From the NCBI GenBank assembly GCA_023014485.1, contig JAJOZX010002356.1, forward strand, positions 62,001 through 126,000: a stretch of 64,000 nt of DNA, read 5' to 3'. Every line of letters begins with the position of its first letter. The stretch's first letter is position 1. The notes beneath the pieces are model-generated. The model had not been told where the DNA came from and made no database searches. It saw nothing but the letters and a program-made list of their open reading frames with translations. The DNA comes from Bathynomus jamesi (Eukaryota; Arthropoda; Malacostraca; Isopoda; Cirolanidae). This document shows positions 21,289-32,559 of the stretch, one piece after another. Both the position numbers and the translations under genes were made by a program.

Positions 21289-21523
21289 AGAAGAGTTCAC
21301 GATTGAAAAGCTCGGGTTGGTAAAAATAAACCCACGATTGGAAAGGAATGTTAATAAACTTGTATTTAATAATGACGTTGTGGGTAATGACCTCTTTGTG
21401 CGTGCTTTTGATTGTATTTTAGACGTATTTAAAGATAACTTGCCAACCGGATGTAAAGTGGGCACAAAAGTAGTACTGAACAATATGAAGGCCATTTATA
21501 TAGAGTATAGGTTTCCCCTATAA
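21278..21523 (+). CDS. Unrecognised 81-residue ORF, overlaps upstream gene
   Basis: The ATG is inside the end of the 20563-21288 gene, an 11-bp overlap typical of compact viral gene layouts. It encodes FTIEKLGLVKINPRLERNVN and NDLFVRAFDCILDVFKDNL. It may be the continuation of the same protein after a frameshift. Function unknown. Confidence 0.4.
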   Translation: MQCEEEFTIEKLGLVKINPRLERNVNKLVFNNDVVGNDLFVRAFDCILDVFKDNLPTGCKVGTKVVLNNMKAIYIEYRFPL

Positions 21524-21644
21524 CTTGAGCGGTGAAATAATATTAAGCCGCGTTTATTGCGTAGTGCAAAGCAATAATGATGTGATTGTAGACTCGATTA
21601 CGTGTGAGTTTAATGTTTTGCGCAGTAGAACAAAGTGAATGTAT

Positions 21645-21681
21645 TTTGATGAATTTTCAATATATTTAATTATTTAACATA

Positions 21682-21762
<81 letters not shown>

Positions 21763-21935
21763 TCCTGTACTGCTATATTGATGGTTATACTCCATCGTTT
21801 TGCATTTCTTATTTTTTATTTTTTATTTTGTGCAGTTGAAGATAAAGTGTATGTATTTACTTTCAATATATTTAATTATTTAACATAATTGTGTATATAT
21901 ATTTCTCCTGTACTGTTATATTGATGGTTATACTT
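21645..21935. repeat. Direct repeat around (TG)n(TA)n
   Basis: The block TCAATATATTTAATTATTTA..CATAATTGTGT followed by microsatellite and TCTCCTGTACTG.TATATTGATGGTTATAC occurs twice, from about 21657 and about 21865. (TG)n is at 21685-21715 and (TA)n at 21716-21760. Confidence 0.7.
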
Positions 21936-22270
21936 TTATTTTTATTTTTTTTATTATATACATATTGCTCGTTCATATTTCTTATACTATCATTATTTTT
22001 TATTTTATTTTTTTTATCCTATATATTCCATTGTATATTTATTTCCTATATATTTCTGATTCCAATAATCACTGGTCAACAAATTTTAAGGAATTTTTTG
22101 TATCTTTAATGAAAGTAGCCGATTCTTATGTATTTTTGCATGCTGAATTTGAAAATGATAGTGAAATTGTTTAATTAGTTCGCGTTTTTAAGATATCATG
22201 GTAATTATTGTGTAAGTACTGGTAAAAATTTATCCCACAACATATATGTATTTTAAGGAGCACACTCACT
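21936..22270. other. AT-rich spacer, no gene
   Basis: T-rich low-complexity sequence up to about 22110. The short hydrophobic frames here are composition artefacts. Confidence 0.45.
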
Positions 22271-23964
22271 TCAATGTCGTTTCCTCTTGGCCTGTCTCTT
22301 GTACTCTGACTGTGTAGTGTCTCTTATTACTGACCAGCAGAAATCAGTCAGCATAGATGAATTCCACTTGCCCTGGTAACGTTTCTCAAGAGCTGAAATC
22401 TGCTGATGAAAACTTTCCCCATGTTCGTCACTTACTTCACCAAGGTTTGCCGGGAAAAAGTCGAAATGGGAATGGAGGAAATGAATTTTTAGACATGTTA
22501 CATCCCATTCTTTGGTACGCCTTCAACATATTATCCACCAATTCATCTGCATTTGGAGCTCTGTTGTTTCCAAGGAAATTTTGCGACATTGACTTGAACG
22601 AGACCCAAGCTTCTTTTTCTGCGCCCTCCAAAAGTGTCTCGAAATGTTCATCTTTCATCAGATTTCGTATATGAGGACCAACAAATATGCCTTCCTTGAT
22701 TTTTGCCTCACTGAGTCGAGGTAACTTCTGGAAAAGATACTTAAATGCCTTTCCATCCTTATTGAGTGCCTTCACAAAATTTTTCATAAGCCCCTAACTT
22801 AATATGTAACGGTGGTAGAAGTATTTTGCTTGGCTCTACTAATGGCTCGCACGAAACGTTTTTCACACCTGGCACTAAACATTCTCTTAGAGGCCATTCC
22901 TTCCTTTCATAATGCTGTGACCTAGCACGGCTGTCCCACTCGCAAAGGAAGCAGCAGTACTTCGTGTAACCCTGCTGGAGACCAAGTAACATGCCGACCA
23001 CTTTCAAATCACCACATATGCTCCATTTGTGAGCGTTGTAGTTTATGTGGTGAAGCAGATATTGCATATTTTCATATGTCTCCTTCATGTGGACAGAATA
23101 TCCAATTGGAATGGCAGCTTTTTCGTTTTTGTTATGAAGTAGTACAGCCTTAAGGCTTAGCTTAGAGGCATCAATGAACAACCTCCATTCGTCATCTCTG
23201 TATGTTATATTTAGAGCATTCATTAAACCAACAACATCTGTACACACCACGAAGTCACCATGTTTGATGAAGAAAGTCTCCAACGTGGATTGCCTAGTGC
23301 GGTACATGGATATTTGGACATCATCATGAAGAAGATGCCACTGTTGAAGGCGTGAGGCGAGCAATTCTGCCTTAGACTTCGGTAAGTCCAAATCTCTGAT
23401 GAGGTCATTCAGTTCGTGTTGGGTGATTTTATGTGGTTCTGTAGACAGTTCACTGGGCACAAAGTCGGTATCTTGTGATGTTGTGGGATGTGCAATGTCT
23501 TCATCTGTACTCGTTACAGGATGCTCTTCGTCATCCAAATCGAGGGTGTCTGAAGAGGTAGGAGGATTGGGCACAGGTATGTCTTCGTTATGGGGCACAG
23601 GTCGAATGGCGGATGGAACATTAGGATACTTGAGGGTCCATTTTTTCTTACTAATTCCACGTAATGGCGGAACCATGCAGAATAAACAGTCATCCACGTG
23701 GTTACTTTGTTCCCTCCACACGACGGGGATGCCGAAGCCCATTGACCTCGGTTTCCCATTGTACCACTCAAGTAATGTAGTTGCACATGTAATGCAGCAT
23801 ATATGCGGCGCCCACGTTTTGTCCTGATCTCCTAATTTGCACTTAAAATAAAGGTGGTACGCTTTCTTGATGGCAGGTGTTAACGTCTTCTTTTGCGATT
23901 TTAATGTTACTTTGCCGCAAATATAGCAAAAGTTATTTGAGTCATTAACGCATTTACGTGGCAT
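22271..23964 (-). pseudogene. Conserved zinc-finger / RNase H-like transposon-type gene, frameshifted
   Basis: The start is MPRKCVNDSNNFCYICGKVT. Cys pairs (CYIC, HICCITC, DDCLFCM) form an N-terminal zinc-binding region, followed by an acidic linker. The C-terminal half has EWRLFIDASKLSLKAVLLHN, HMKETYENMQYLLHHINYN, WSICGDLKVVGMLLGLQQG, IKEGIFVGPHIRNLMKD and EVSDEHGESFHQQISALEKR. This domain order recurs as multi-copy 'uncharacterised' genes in arthropods and looks transposase-like. One-base breaks at a G-run near 22790 and an A/T-run near 22480 split it; correcting for these, it is near full length (about 560 residues). No inverted ends were identified. Confidence 0.7.
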
Positions 23965-24473
23965 TTTGCTTATAACGTCAATGAGAAACTGATCGCAAGA
24001 TTACGCTTTAACACGCACTACACTCTATATGTCATGAACTAACCACAGGTGCAAATTACGAGGAAACACTACAAAAGCACTATGTCAAAATGTGAAATAA
24101 TGTGTCACCACAACAAGCGTCACTCTAGAACTGAGCTAAAGGGATTTACGATGTACTCAAGATGGCGCCAGACAACGAGGTTGCCAAACGAGCACATTCT
24201 ACAGTGTTGGCATATGTTATGCTTCAATGATATATTCATTTCAATTGGGAAATAATGAAAACAGGGCACCCGTGTATCTTCTAAACGCGAACCAATCATG
24301 CAAAATGAAGGTCATTTTCGGATTCAGCGACGTCGAATTACTAAAGAAATGATGGTTTCATCGAAGATACATTTTGGCTGTTGATTAGTGTAATTCGTGT
24401 AAATAAACAGAATGATGTAATGGTGTTTTATTTAATTCTTTTGGTTGTAAACGATATTATTATTTAATTATAT
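23965..24473. other. No gene recognised
   Basis: AT-rich flank of the gene at 22271-23964. It probably contains the 5' end of that mobile unit, but no termini could be fixed. Confidence 0.4.
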
Positions 24474-24740
24474 CAAATGGCTGGTTACGCCTTCTAAACC
24501 GACTGACGGATTTCTAAGCCAACTGTCAAGAATATATGCTTTAGTTAAATAAATAGCGCTATCTGGCAACTTAACCTGTACACCTGAACAAGCCATTTAC
24601 GCCTTCTAAGCCAACTGACGGATTTCTAAGCCAACTGTCAATAATATATGCTTTAATTAAATAGCGCAATTTGGCATCATCCTGTACAAGCCATTTACGC
24701 CTTCTAAGCCAACTGGCGGATTATGCCAACAGGCGGATTT
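24474..24740. repeat. Tandem repeat, ~2.5 units of ~105 bp
   Basis: TTACGCCTTCTAA.CC.ACTG opens units at about 24485, 24597 and 24697. Each is followed by GCGGATTTCTAAGCCAACTG-type sequence and an 'atatatgcttta.ttaaata' segment. Confidence 0.7.
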
Positions 24741-24814
24741 ACACCTTATAAGAGAGCGGTCGCTCAGATGAACTCTTAATATGCGTTTGGCTCCTGCCAG
24801 GTGAACACCTCTCT

Positions 24815-25070
24815 CTCCCTCTCTCTCTCTCTCTCCTTCTCTCTTTCTCTTGGGGGATAACTCCGCCTCCAAGTTGCATAACCCCTTGTTGCTCTTGCAA
24901 CCTTCCCCCCTCCCCTTTGCATAAACCCCCACTCCTTCATTGCATACACCTCCCCTTCATTGCACAACCCCACTTTGTTGCATAACCACTTGCAACATCT
25001 TGCAACATTGATCACACTTTGCAATTGCATTGCAACATTCCTGCGCTCTCCCATTTTTCGCCCATACTAC
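24815..25070 (-). repeat. Inverted copy of the 7.43-kb GCAAC-rich repeat, with (CT)n
   Basis: On the minus strand it reads GGGAGAGCGCAGGAATGTTG, then TTGCAAGATGTTGCAAGTGG, matching 7445-7530. It ends in a CTCTCT-rich tract at 24808-24850. Confidence 0.65.
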
Positions 25071-25207
25071 TCGGGTAGTTTAGCTCGCCTGATCTTCAGG
25101 TTATCCCGTAAATTTTATAAGCACTTAAACCAAGGCCTGTATAAATAAAAATTATATAATAAACAAATACATACCCTTTGTTTTAATTGTATGCAATTTT
25201 CAACATA

Positions 25208-26093
25208 CAGTATGTCCCACAAAAAAGTACACCCAACTTTAGATTGTATTAACTCCTCCAAAAATTGAGATATTTTGGATCTGTTTGTTTGATTTAATAT
25301 AGCAAATTATTCTTTGTTAACGTTCAAATTTATTCATGTTTAAACGAATTAGTGTTTAAGCATCTGCTTTTAACTGAAGGGTACAAAAAATGGATTGCGC
25401 AAAATTGGTCAATGAAAAAATGTGTGTGCTATCGATGTAATGAAAAGACAAATACATAATAATAGATACTTTAACATAATTTTAATAAGATACAAAGCAT
25501 ATTTTTCTTTATTCCTTATTTACAAAAGTTATGCTTAGTTTCGTTTTCTTTCAACATGACCGCCATTCCCATCGATACAAATCTGGAGTCGAGCTCTCAT
25601 CTTCCCCATCACTCTTTTGATAAGATCTGGATTGTCTTTTAACAAGTTGATTTCAGCTGTGATGCGAGTCCTCAAATCATCTAAATTGATAGATTGTGAT
25701 GCAAATACTCTATTTTTCAAATGACCCCATAAAAAGTAATCACACGGGATCAAGTCAGGGCTTCTGGGAGGCCATTCAATGTCATGGCCTGTAGCAATTA
25801 CTCTTTGGTGGAAGACTTCCTGCAAGCGTTCCTTCACAATAACTCTCCTGTGAGCAGGAGCTCCGTCTTGCACCCACCAAATACGATTAAATCGGTTTCC
25901 ATTTTGATGCGCTTTTGTTTCATAAGGATAATTTCCTGCCTGAAAATTAACAATTTTTAACATTAATCTATTATCACAAAGATTTTTGCCTAAAATTTGA
26001 GAATGAGGAAACTGGATCAAAAAACAGTGCCAATTTCCTCTTTTTCGAACATTATTAAGCTTACAACGGAGCATACAGAATATGGGTGTCCCA
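25208..26093 (-). mobile_element. Truncated mariner-like element
   Basis: The putative terminal repeat starts CAGTATGTCCCACAAAAAAG at 25208. The transposase lies inside on the minus strand. The 5' portion is cut off by, or abuts, the inverted repeat of the next transposon at 26094. Confidence 0.55.
25535..25960 (-). pseudogene. Mariner-like transposase, C-terminal part
   Basis: VQDGAPAHRRVIVKERL and IEWPPRSPDLIPCDYFLWGH carry two acidic catalytic positions with 41 residues between them. The C-terminus is ARLQICIDGNGGHVERK. The frame upstream of about 25960 reads through noncoding sequence into the neighbouring transposon. The DNA-binding half and first catalytic Asp are missing. It is a different family from the copy at 11.9 kb. 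Confidence 0.75.
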
Positions 26094-26719
26094 TTTTTCA
26101 CTTTTTTTAAAAATGTCAATGTCCATATTTTTTTCTTGTTAGAACTGGTCCACTGAATACAACCATATCAAAGGAAAATCTTTTTCTGAATTTTAGGGGT
26201 CCCCCCCCCCTCGAAATATTTTGCGCTCTCGGAATGCAAAAATTGGCATTTTGGGGAATACATTTGACACTGAAGAGCCAATTATTTATACAACACCTGC
26301 ATATTTGGTACAAAATGATAGCTACATTCATGCACCTAACATTAAGATCTATCAAAAGTGTTTAATAAATGAATAAGTACTTAATAATTAATATTCTTTC
26401 ATTATAGTAGGTCGAAATTAAGGGTAAATATTTTTAGGTAGGCTCCCTATGTTTATTTACTCTATATTTCCAATAAATTATTATTTATTGTATATTTTTA
26501 TATATATGTAATTTTATGCAGTATTGTTAATAATTTAGGTAATATATATTAAATTTATATTTTTCAGTTTTATGAAAAAAAATTTGCGGAGATAACATAA
26601 TACTGTTATGATACTGCCCTCTCGTGGCGTTTCTGCTCAACACAGTGTTTGTGTTGCCAGTTGTTGCCCTGTAGTGTAGAAGTGCTGTGTGTTTGTAGGC
26701 TCACAACAGTACCTTAGAT

Positions 26720-29700
26720 ATGGCTAGTAGTAAGCCAGTGCTCAGAAAAGATAAACAACTTATGATTCAGTATTAGGTAAACTCAAAGATGATATACATA
26801 CTGAAGAAGGCTGCATGCTTCCAACAAATGGTGATGTCACAAGATATTTTTTCTTTCTGAGAAGACAACAAATCAATCAGAGAAATGTCTCAAAGAAGGA
26901 AAATATATAAAAACTGTTTTACGAAAAGTTAGATGTATTTGGAATAAGGCAGGCATTCCCTCGAAAGACATCGCTAAACATAAATCACCAAGAATGATGA
27001 TACTTGATTTAATAAATAAACATAACTTGATTAAACATAGAAATAGAAAAAAATATGAGTGCGAAAAGCAAAATTTCTTGGATCATATGAATAAATTATT
27101 CGACATTTCGACCCAAAATGCTGTTGAAGAAATTCGAAAGGATTCAATGAAATCTACAGATCAGAAGACACGATATCGCATTTTTAGATCAGCGAGGTGA
27201 GAGGAAATACTGTTTGGGTCCAATTGACAAAGGATACGTTGCAAAGGTGTTCAGAAAACAGGCCAGGATTCGTGAAGAGAAAAATCGAACAATGAAAGAA
27301 GAACGACGCCAATCTATAGGAAAAAAAGGTAAGGGTGAAGAGCGCGAAGATACATTTGACAGTGATTCAGGAGATGACGGGGCAGATGAAGACTTCTCTC
27401 CCAAGCCAGGTCCATCAAGGAAGGCTGTAAACGTGCTTAAGTCAAACCTAATATCAAATACAGCAGATCGCCTAGGCCTTTCATTACGACAACGCAGTGG
27501 CTTTGCTTCAGTAGTTGCAGTAGAGTGTGGGAAAAATATTGCAGAAATGAGTATCTCAAAAAGTACGGCAGATCGAGCAGCTAAAACAACAAGGAAAAGA
27601 AAGGCAGAATCCATCAGAGAGGAATTTATTGCTCCTGAATATGTTTTGATTCACTGGGACAGCAAAATGATTGGTGATCCATCAAATGAGAAAGAAGAGA
27701 GATTGGCGATTCTTGTTACTGGAGGTAGGGATGTAGAAAAGTTACTCTCCGTGCCGAAAATCGAAAATACAACAGGACTGACACAAGCATCAGCAGTTGT
27801 AGAGTCTATGTTTAGCTGGAAATTGGAGAATAATGTGTATGGCATGGTTTTTGATACCACTGCTTCCAATTCTAGCTGGGTAGAAGGAGCTTGCATAAAA
27901 GTAGAAGATCTACTCGGGGAAAAAATTGTTTTGGATGGCCTGCCGTCATCACATGCTGAGAGAATTTTATCGGCTGTCTATTTGAAAATATTTGGTAAGT
28001 CGACTTCTCCAGTAAATGAAGATTTCAAGAAATTCAAAGAAAACGATTGGAAGAATATTGACACCAAACAACCTCATAAGCATCTTGAAATAAAAGATCG
28101 ATATCTGCGGAATTTAAAAGAGGAAACCATCAAATATATGAAAGATGTCCTTAACAATAAAAGGAGTCTTCCCCGAGATGACTATAGGGAAGTTGCTGAA
28201 ACAACACTTCTACAGATCTACAGAAGCTAAGGCTAACAAAGACCCTAAGATCCACTCTAAGGTTAGCCCGAGAGAAAGGAAAGAGTAGGGGGTGAAGAAA
28301 AGAGAATAAGGGGTTAAGTAAGGAGGAACACCTATCACTCGTGGGTTAACATTCATTCAAAAAAAGATAAAAAAGACACCATCATCATCCGCCGGCCACT
28401 GCCGACAAGTCATAAAAATAGTCGGAGAGAATAGGAGAGGGGTGAAAGATGAAAAGAAGTAAAATAAGAACGCTTTCAAACCATGCAAACACAGTCTTAA
28501 CTCACTGTTATACCATGCAAACTACAAACATGCAAGAAAAGAGTTACAGACATGCAAAGTAAGGAGATAAGGAAAAAAAAAAAAAAGTAGGTAAAGTTAA
28601 ACAAAAAGTGTGTTAGTTTACTCTACGAGCTACATCTACGTTCGTGTTAGTCTAATTTTTTTATTTTTTAATAATTTTATTGCTGCCATCACACGCTGGC
28701 ATGTCACAAGCTGGCATTTATCGTCAACAGACTCATCCTCGACCACCACCACCAGAGCTCCTGTTGCTAATTTTTTTTTTTTAAACAACGTTAATATTTT
28801 TAAAATGTCTGTCAAGACGGTTCTTAAACATATTAACGGTGGTAGAATGAACGACTGACGCGGGAAGATTATTCCATTTATCAATTACTTTAAACGTAAA
28901 GAAGTTTTTAGCGATATTAGTAATGAAACGTCTGCCACGCAACTTAAATCCGTTATTACGAGTATTACTATTATCGAAAGTGAACAATTTGTCAAAATTT
29001 ACGTTATCGATGTTATTAACGATTTTGAAAACTTCAATAAGCTCCCCCCTTAATCTTCTAGTTTCGAGTGAATACAGGTCTAACTCTTTAATCTGATCTT
29101 CATAAGGCTTATTGCGCAATGACGGAATCAGTTTCGTGGCACGACGTTGAACCCTTTCTAACCTATCAATATCCTCACGTAAGTACGGGCACCAAAACTG
29201 AACTGCATATTCTAAATGAGGCCTGACTAGGGACTTGTAAAGGGGCAATATAATATCCTTCGATTTAAATTCGAAATTACGCGCTATGAAACCTAACATC
29301 CTATTAGCTTTTGCGCAAGACTCCAGGCACTGGTTCCTAACCTTTAAATCCTTAGATACGCGTACGCCTAAATCTACTTCCTCGTCAACGCTCGCTAACT
29401 CCCTATTATACATCGTGTACGTGTAATTATTGTTGCGAGAACCTATATGCAAAACTTTACATTTGTCTACGTTAAATTGTATCTGCCACTTATCTGTCCA
29501 CTCCATAATCCTATTTACATCGTCTTGGAGCCTATTTCTATCGTCCTCGTTAACAACCTTACCGCCTATTTTAGTATCGTCTTTTATAGGGAAATAGTTC
29601 GCTACAAGCAAATAGATAGTGATATCGCTGAAACATCTTTAAACACTTTTAAAGGTCATTATTCGTACCTAACTGAGGAACTTACACCAATGGCTCTCTT

Positions 29701-30130
29701 TGGTTCTTTGAGCAATGAAGATAAGAGCATGATGGCAAAAGAACTATTACATTCTGTCCATCTTAAAGACTTTCATATAGGCCAACCTGTCTTCCCCATT
29801 TTGAAACAGAATGTTAAGCTCCACCGTCTTATTGGTTCCAAGTCTTGGTTTTTCTTTCGCCAACTAGACTCAGCAGGCGACTGGCTTAAAAAGCCTGTTC
29901 TTATGTGGGAAACTGATGAAGATTATATCAGGATGAAGAATATAATTTCTTTTGCAAAAGTTGTTAATGATACGGCGGAGCGAGAAGTTAAATTGATGCA
30001 AGATTTCTATGGCACATGCAAGGATGAGAATGAAATTCAGGAACTTCTACAGGTTGTTGAAGAAAACAGGCGTATGATCCCTGTTGTTTCAAAGAAAATA
30101 TTAATCAATGTGACAAAAAGACAAGACTAG
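26720..30130 (+). pseudogene. hAT-like RNase H-fold transposase gene, split by a CR1 insertion
   Basis: The N-terminal region (26720-27210) is frame-broken. The main block 27214-28230 has a basic/acidic linker, then PEYVLIHWDSKMIGD, RLAILVTGGRDVEKLLSVP, YGMVFDTTASNSSWVEGAC and LDGLPSSHAERIL. The C-terminal block resumes about 29590-30130 with SYLTEELTPMALFGSLSNED and FAKVVNDTAEREVKLMQDF. Asp in HWD and FDTT and Glu in AERE are plausible catalytic residues, as in hAT-type enzymes. That is inference. Codons for the segment between TTLLQIYRS and DIAETS appear lost at the insertion site. Confidence 0.7.
28240..29585 (-). mobile_element. CR1/Jockey-type non-LTR retrotransposon, 5'-truncated
   Basis: The reverse transcriptase C-terminal region is on the minus strand (28781-29585): DDTKIGGKVVNEDDRNRLQD, WQIQFNVDKCKVLHIGS, KANRMLGFIARNFEFKSKD, PLYKSLVRPHLEYAVQFW and RLERVQRRATKLIPSLR. 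The catalytic YADD block is cut off at the 5' junction near 29585. The 3' flank (28240-28780) has A- and T-rich tracts. It interrupts the transposase gene of the 26.1-32.6-kb transposon. Confidence 0.8.
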
Positions 30131-31065
30131 TTAGGCCTAAGTAATATACCATTCTAATGTTGTCTTCTTCTTCCGCAGCTTATTATCCCATCTTTACATG
30201 GGGTCGCTGTTTTTGGTTCGTCTTCTCCACTCTCTTCTGTCGTATACCACGTCCTCCTCCAAGTCCTTCTCCCTGATTTCCGCCACCACACAGTCCCTCC
30301 ATCTCGTCTTCGGTCTTCCTCTTCTTCTCCGTCCCGGCAACTCCATCTCCAGCACTCTGCGCCCCACATACTCCTCCTCTCTTCTCCTGACGTGTCCATA
30401 CCACCTCAGCCTGGCCTCCTGCACCTTCTTAGATGCTTCCGCCACCTTCACTGTTCCTCTTATATGCTCATTTCTGACCCTATCCCTCCTCGTCACTCCA
30501 CACATCCATCTCAACATCTTCATTTCAGCCACATCGATTTTTCTTTCATTGCTCTTCTTCATTGGCACAGTCTCCATTCCATACAACATTGCCGGCCTCA
30601 CCACTGTTTGAATACCTTTCCCTTCAGTTTCACTGGGACCCTCTTATCACTTATCACAGAGCACCTGATACGTCTCTCCAGTTCTTCCACCCCGACTGTA
30701 TTCTACAGTTTATCTCTCTCTCTGCTCCCCCCTCTGCATCCAATGTGACAAAAAGACAAGACTAGTTAGGCCTAAGTAATATACCATTCTAATGTTGTCT
30801 TCTTCTTCCGCAGCTTATTATCCCATCTTTACATGGGGTCGCTGTTTTTGGTTCGTCTTCTCCACTCTCTTCTGTCGTATACCACGTCCTCCTCCAAGTC
30901 CTTCTCCCTGATTTCCGCCACCACACAGTCCCTCCATCTCGTCTTCGGTCTTCCTCTTCTTCCCCTCTTATCACTTATCACAGAGCACCTGATACGTCTC
31001 TCCAGTTCTTCCACCCCGACTGTATTCTACAGTTTATCTCTCTCTCTGCTCCCCCCTCTGCATCC
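30107..31065. repeat. Tandem duplication with internal deletion at the RTE 3' end
   Basis: Unit 1 is 30107-30742. Unit 2, from 30743, repeats it starting ATGTGACAAAAAGACAAGAC, but lacks the bases corresponding to about 30331-30640. The duplicated segment includes the last codons of the host transposon gene (VTKRQD), the target-site sequence and the RTE 3' end, so it arose after the RTE insertion. Confidence 0.75.
30194..30604 (-). pseudogene. RTE-like C-terminal domain, copy 1
   Basis: VRPAMLYGMETVPMKKS, EMKMLRWMCGVTRRDRVRN, ARLRWYGHVRRREEEYVG and RRGRPKTRWRDCVVAEI are the usual C-terminal region after the RT of this retrotransposon group. A shortened duplicate lies at 30829-31014. Confidence 0.75.
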
Positions 31066-31145
31066 ACTGTTGACCCCAAGTATTTAAAATACTCCACCGT
31101 CTTAACACGCTCTCCACTCAATGTCACTTCCCCTCCTCGGTCCTG

Positions 31146-31814
31146 CTACACATCACATCTCATATATTCGGTCTTCTTTCGGCTAATTCTCATCCCCCTA
31201 CTTTCCAACGCCTCTCTCCAATTTTCCAACTGTTGCTCCACCTCCTCTTTCGTCTCCCCACTCAACACAACATCGTCTGCATACATCATGCACCACGGCG
31301 CCTCCCCTCTAATCCTGTCCGTCAACACATCGAATACCACATTGAAAAGGAAGGGGCTCAAAGCTGATCCTTGGTGCAGACCAACTTCCACCCCAAAGCT
31401 CTCTGACACACCCACGCTACTCCTCACCTTAGTTGTTACTCCGCTGTACATCCCCTTAATCAGTTTAACATACTTCTCCGGTACCATCTTTTCCCTTAAG
31501 CATCTCCAAACTTCCTGCCGTGGTATCCTATCATATGCCTTCTCCAAGTCAATAAAAACCATGTGCAACGCCTTCTGCCCCTCTCTGTACCTCTCTGCCA
31601 ACTGTTTCAATGCAAAAACTGTATCTGTCGTTCTCCTTCCCGGCATAAATCCAAACTGTTCCACTGACACTTCCGCTTCGTCTCTCAACCTCCTCTCCAC
31701 TATTCGCTCCCATATCTTCATTGTATGTGATATTAGTTTGATCCCTCTATAATTCGTGCAATCTTGTACATCTCCCTTCTCTTTGAATAAGGCACTATGA
31801 TGCTGGTCCGCCAC
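31146..31814 (-). pseudogene. Non-LTR reverse transcriptase (RTE-like), partial
   Basis: RT motifs in order: LFKEKGDVQDCTNYRGIKL, VEQFGFMPGRRTTDTVFAL, MVFIDLEKAYDRIPRQEVW, VGLHQGSALSPFLFNVVFD and MMYADDVVLSGETKEEVEQQ. The catalytic YADD is intact. The endonuclease domain upstream is missing (5' truncation near 31849). Clade assignment to RTE is from general resemblance. Confidence 0.85.
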
Positions 31815-32559
31815 TCATCCGGAATCACCTCCTGGTCAAACAACTTCTGCATTCTAATGTTGTGTTTCTTTTTAATTGTATATTGGAAAGCTATATATTT
31901 TGTATTTTATTAACTTCATTCCTTTTTCTTGTAAAAGTATGTTTTGATTTATGCAATGATTCAAAAAAAGAAAAAACGATGTGGCTTTGCAAATTTCTGT
32001 ATTTGCAAAGTTGTTTCCACTTTGATAGCATAAGTTGAATTTATCTTTATTCGAGTTTTCATCCTATCTTATCAAAGCCCATCGCCGTGGAGCTGCATTG
32101 GGATGATGCTCAATGAGTGGCGGTAACACTCGTGTTAAAAATGAGATATTAGAAATAACTTTCAAATAATTTTGGTAAAAATTACTCGTGATTTTTTCAT
32201 GAGGTAACATTTTTGCGGTAAAAAGTTCCTGTAATGAATCGATTTTGATGTACAAATTCTTTTTCAATTATTAAACACTTCCGATGGGTGTTTTAATGTT
32301 AAGTGCATGAATGTAGCTATCATTTTTTACCAAATATGTAGGCGTTGTATAAATAATTGGCTCCTCAGTGTCAAATGTACTCCCCAAAATGCCAATTCTT
32401 GCATTCCGAGAGCGCAAAATATTTCGAGGGGGGTGGGAGGACCCCTAAAATTCAGAAAAAGATTTTCTTTTGATATGGTTGTATTCAGTGGACCAGTTCT
32501 AACAAGAAAAAATGTATGGACATTAACATTTTTAAAAAAAGTGAAAAATGGGACACCCT

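Larger units (their letters stand above)
12777..21530. mobile_element. Degraded Maverick/Polinton element
   Basis: The full virion and integration gene set is present in the usual compact order. On the minus strand: protease, major capsid, small basic virion protein, minor capsid, integrase, two conserved unknowns and packaging ATPase. PolB is divergent on the plus strand. Gene ends touch or overlap (ATGA, TAATG), as in dsDNA viruses. PolB is truncated after its first exonuclease motif, and several genes are frameshifted. Terminal inverted repeats were not identified at either end, so the outer limits are those of the genes. Confidence 0.85.
30150..31863 (-). mobile_element. RTE-like non-LTR retrotransposon with 14-bp target duplication
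   Basis: CATTCTAATGTTGT occurs at 30150-30163 and again at 31850-31863, bracketing the insertion. The element is on the minus strand. Its 3' end abuts 30164 with a GAAGAAGAAGAC-type tail. Reverse transcriptase is at 31146-31814 and the C-terminal domain at 30194-31060. Part of the 3' end, with target flank, is tandemly duplicated (see 30107-31065). Confidence 0.8.
26094..32558 (+). mobile_element. ~6.5-kb DNA transposon with ~270-bp inverted repeats, carrying nested insertions
   Basis: Left end 26094-26362 and right end about 32287-32558 are about 90% identical inverted repeats. They start GGGTGTCCCATTTTTCACTT and include 'gtattcagtggaccagttc' and 'ttgcattccgagagcgcaaaa'. Between them lies one plus-strand transposase-like gene, interrupted by a CR1-like fragment and followed by an RTE-like insertion. 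The flanks (TAT/TAA) do not give a clear target duplication. Confidence 0.75.

Noticed and set aside
12962..21523. Reading the capsid, ATPase and PolB genes as an exogenous virus insertion
   Set aside because: The gene set and integrase identify an endogenous Maverick/Polinton; no separate virus hallmark was seen.
30198..31087. Plus-strand Ser/Pro-rich frames of up to 137 codons
   Set aside because: Antisense of the Arg-rich RTE C-terminal domain.
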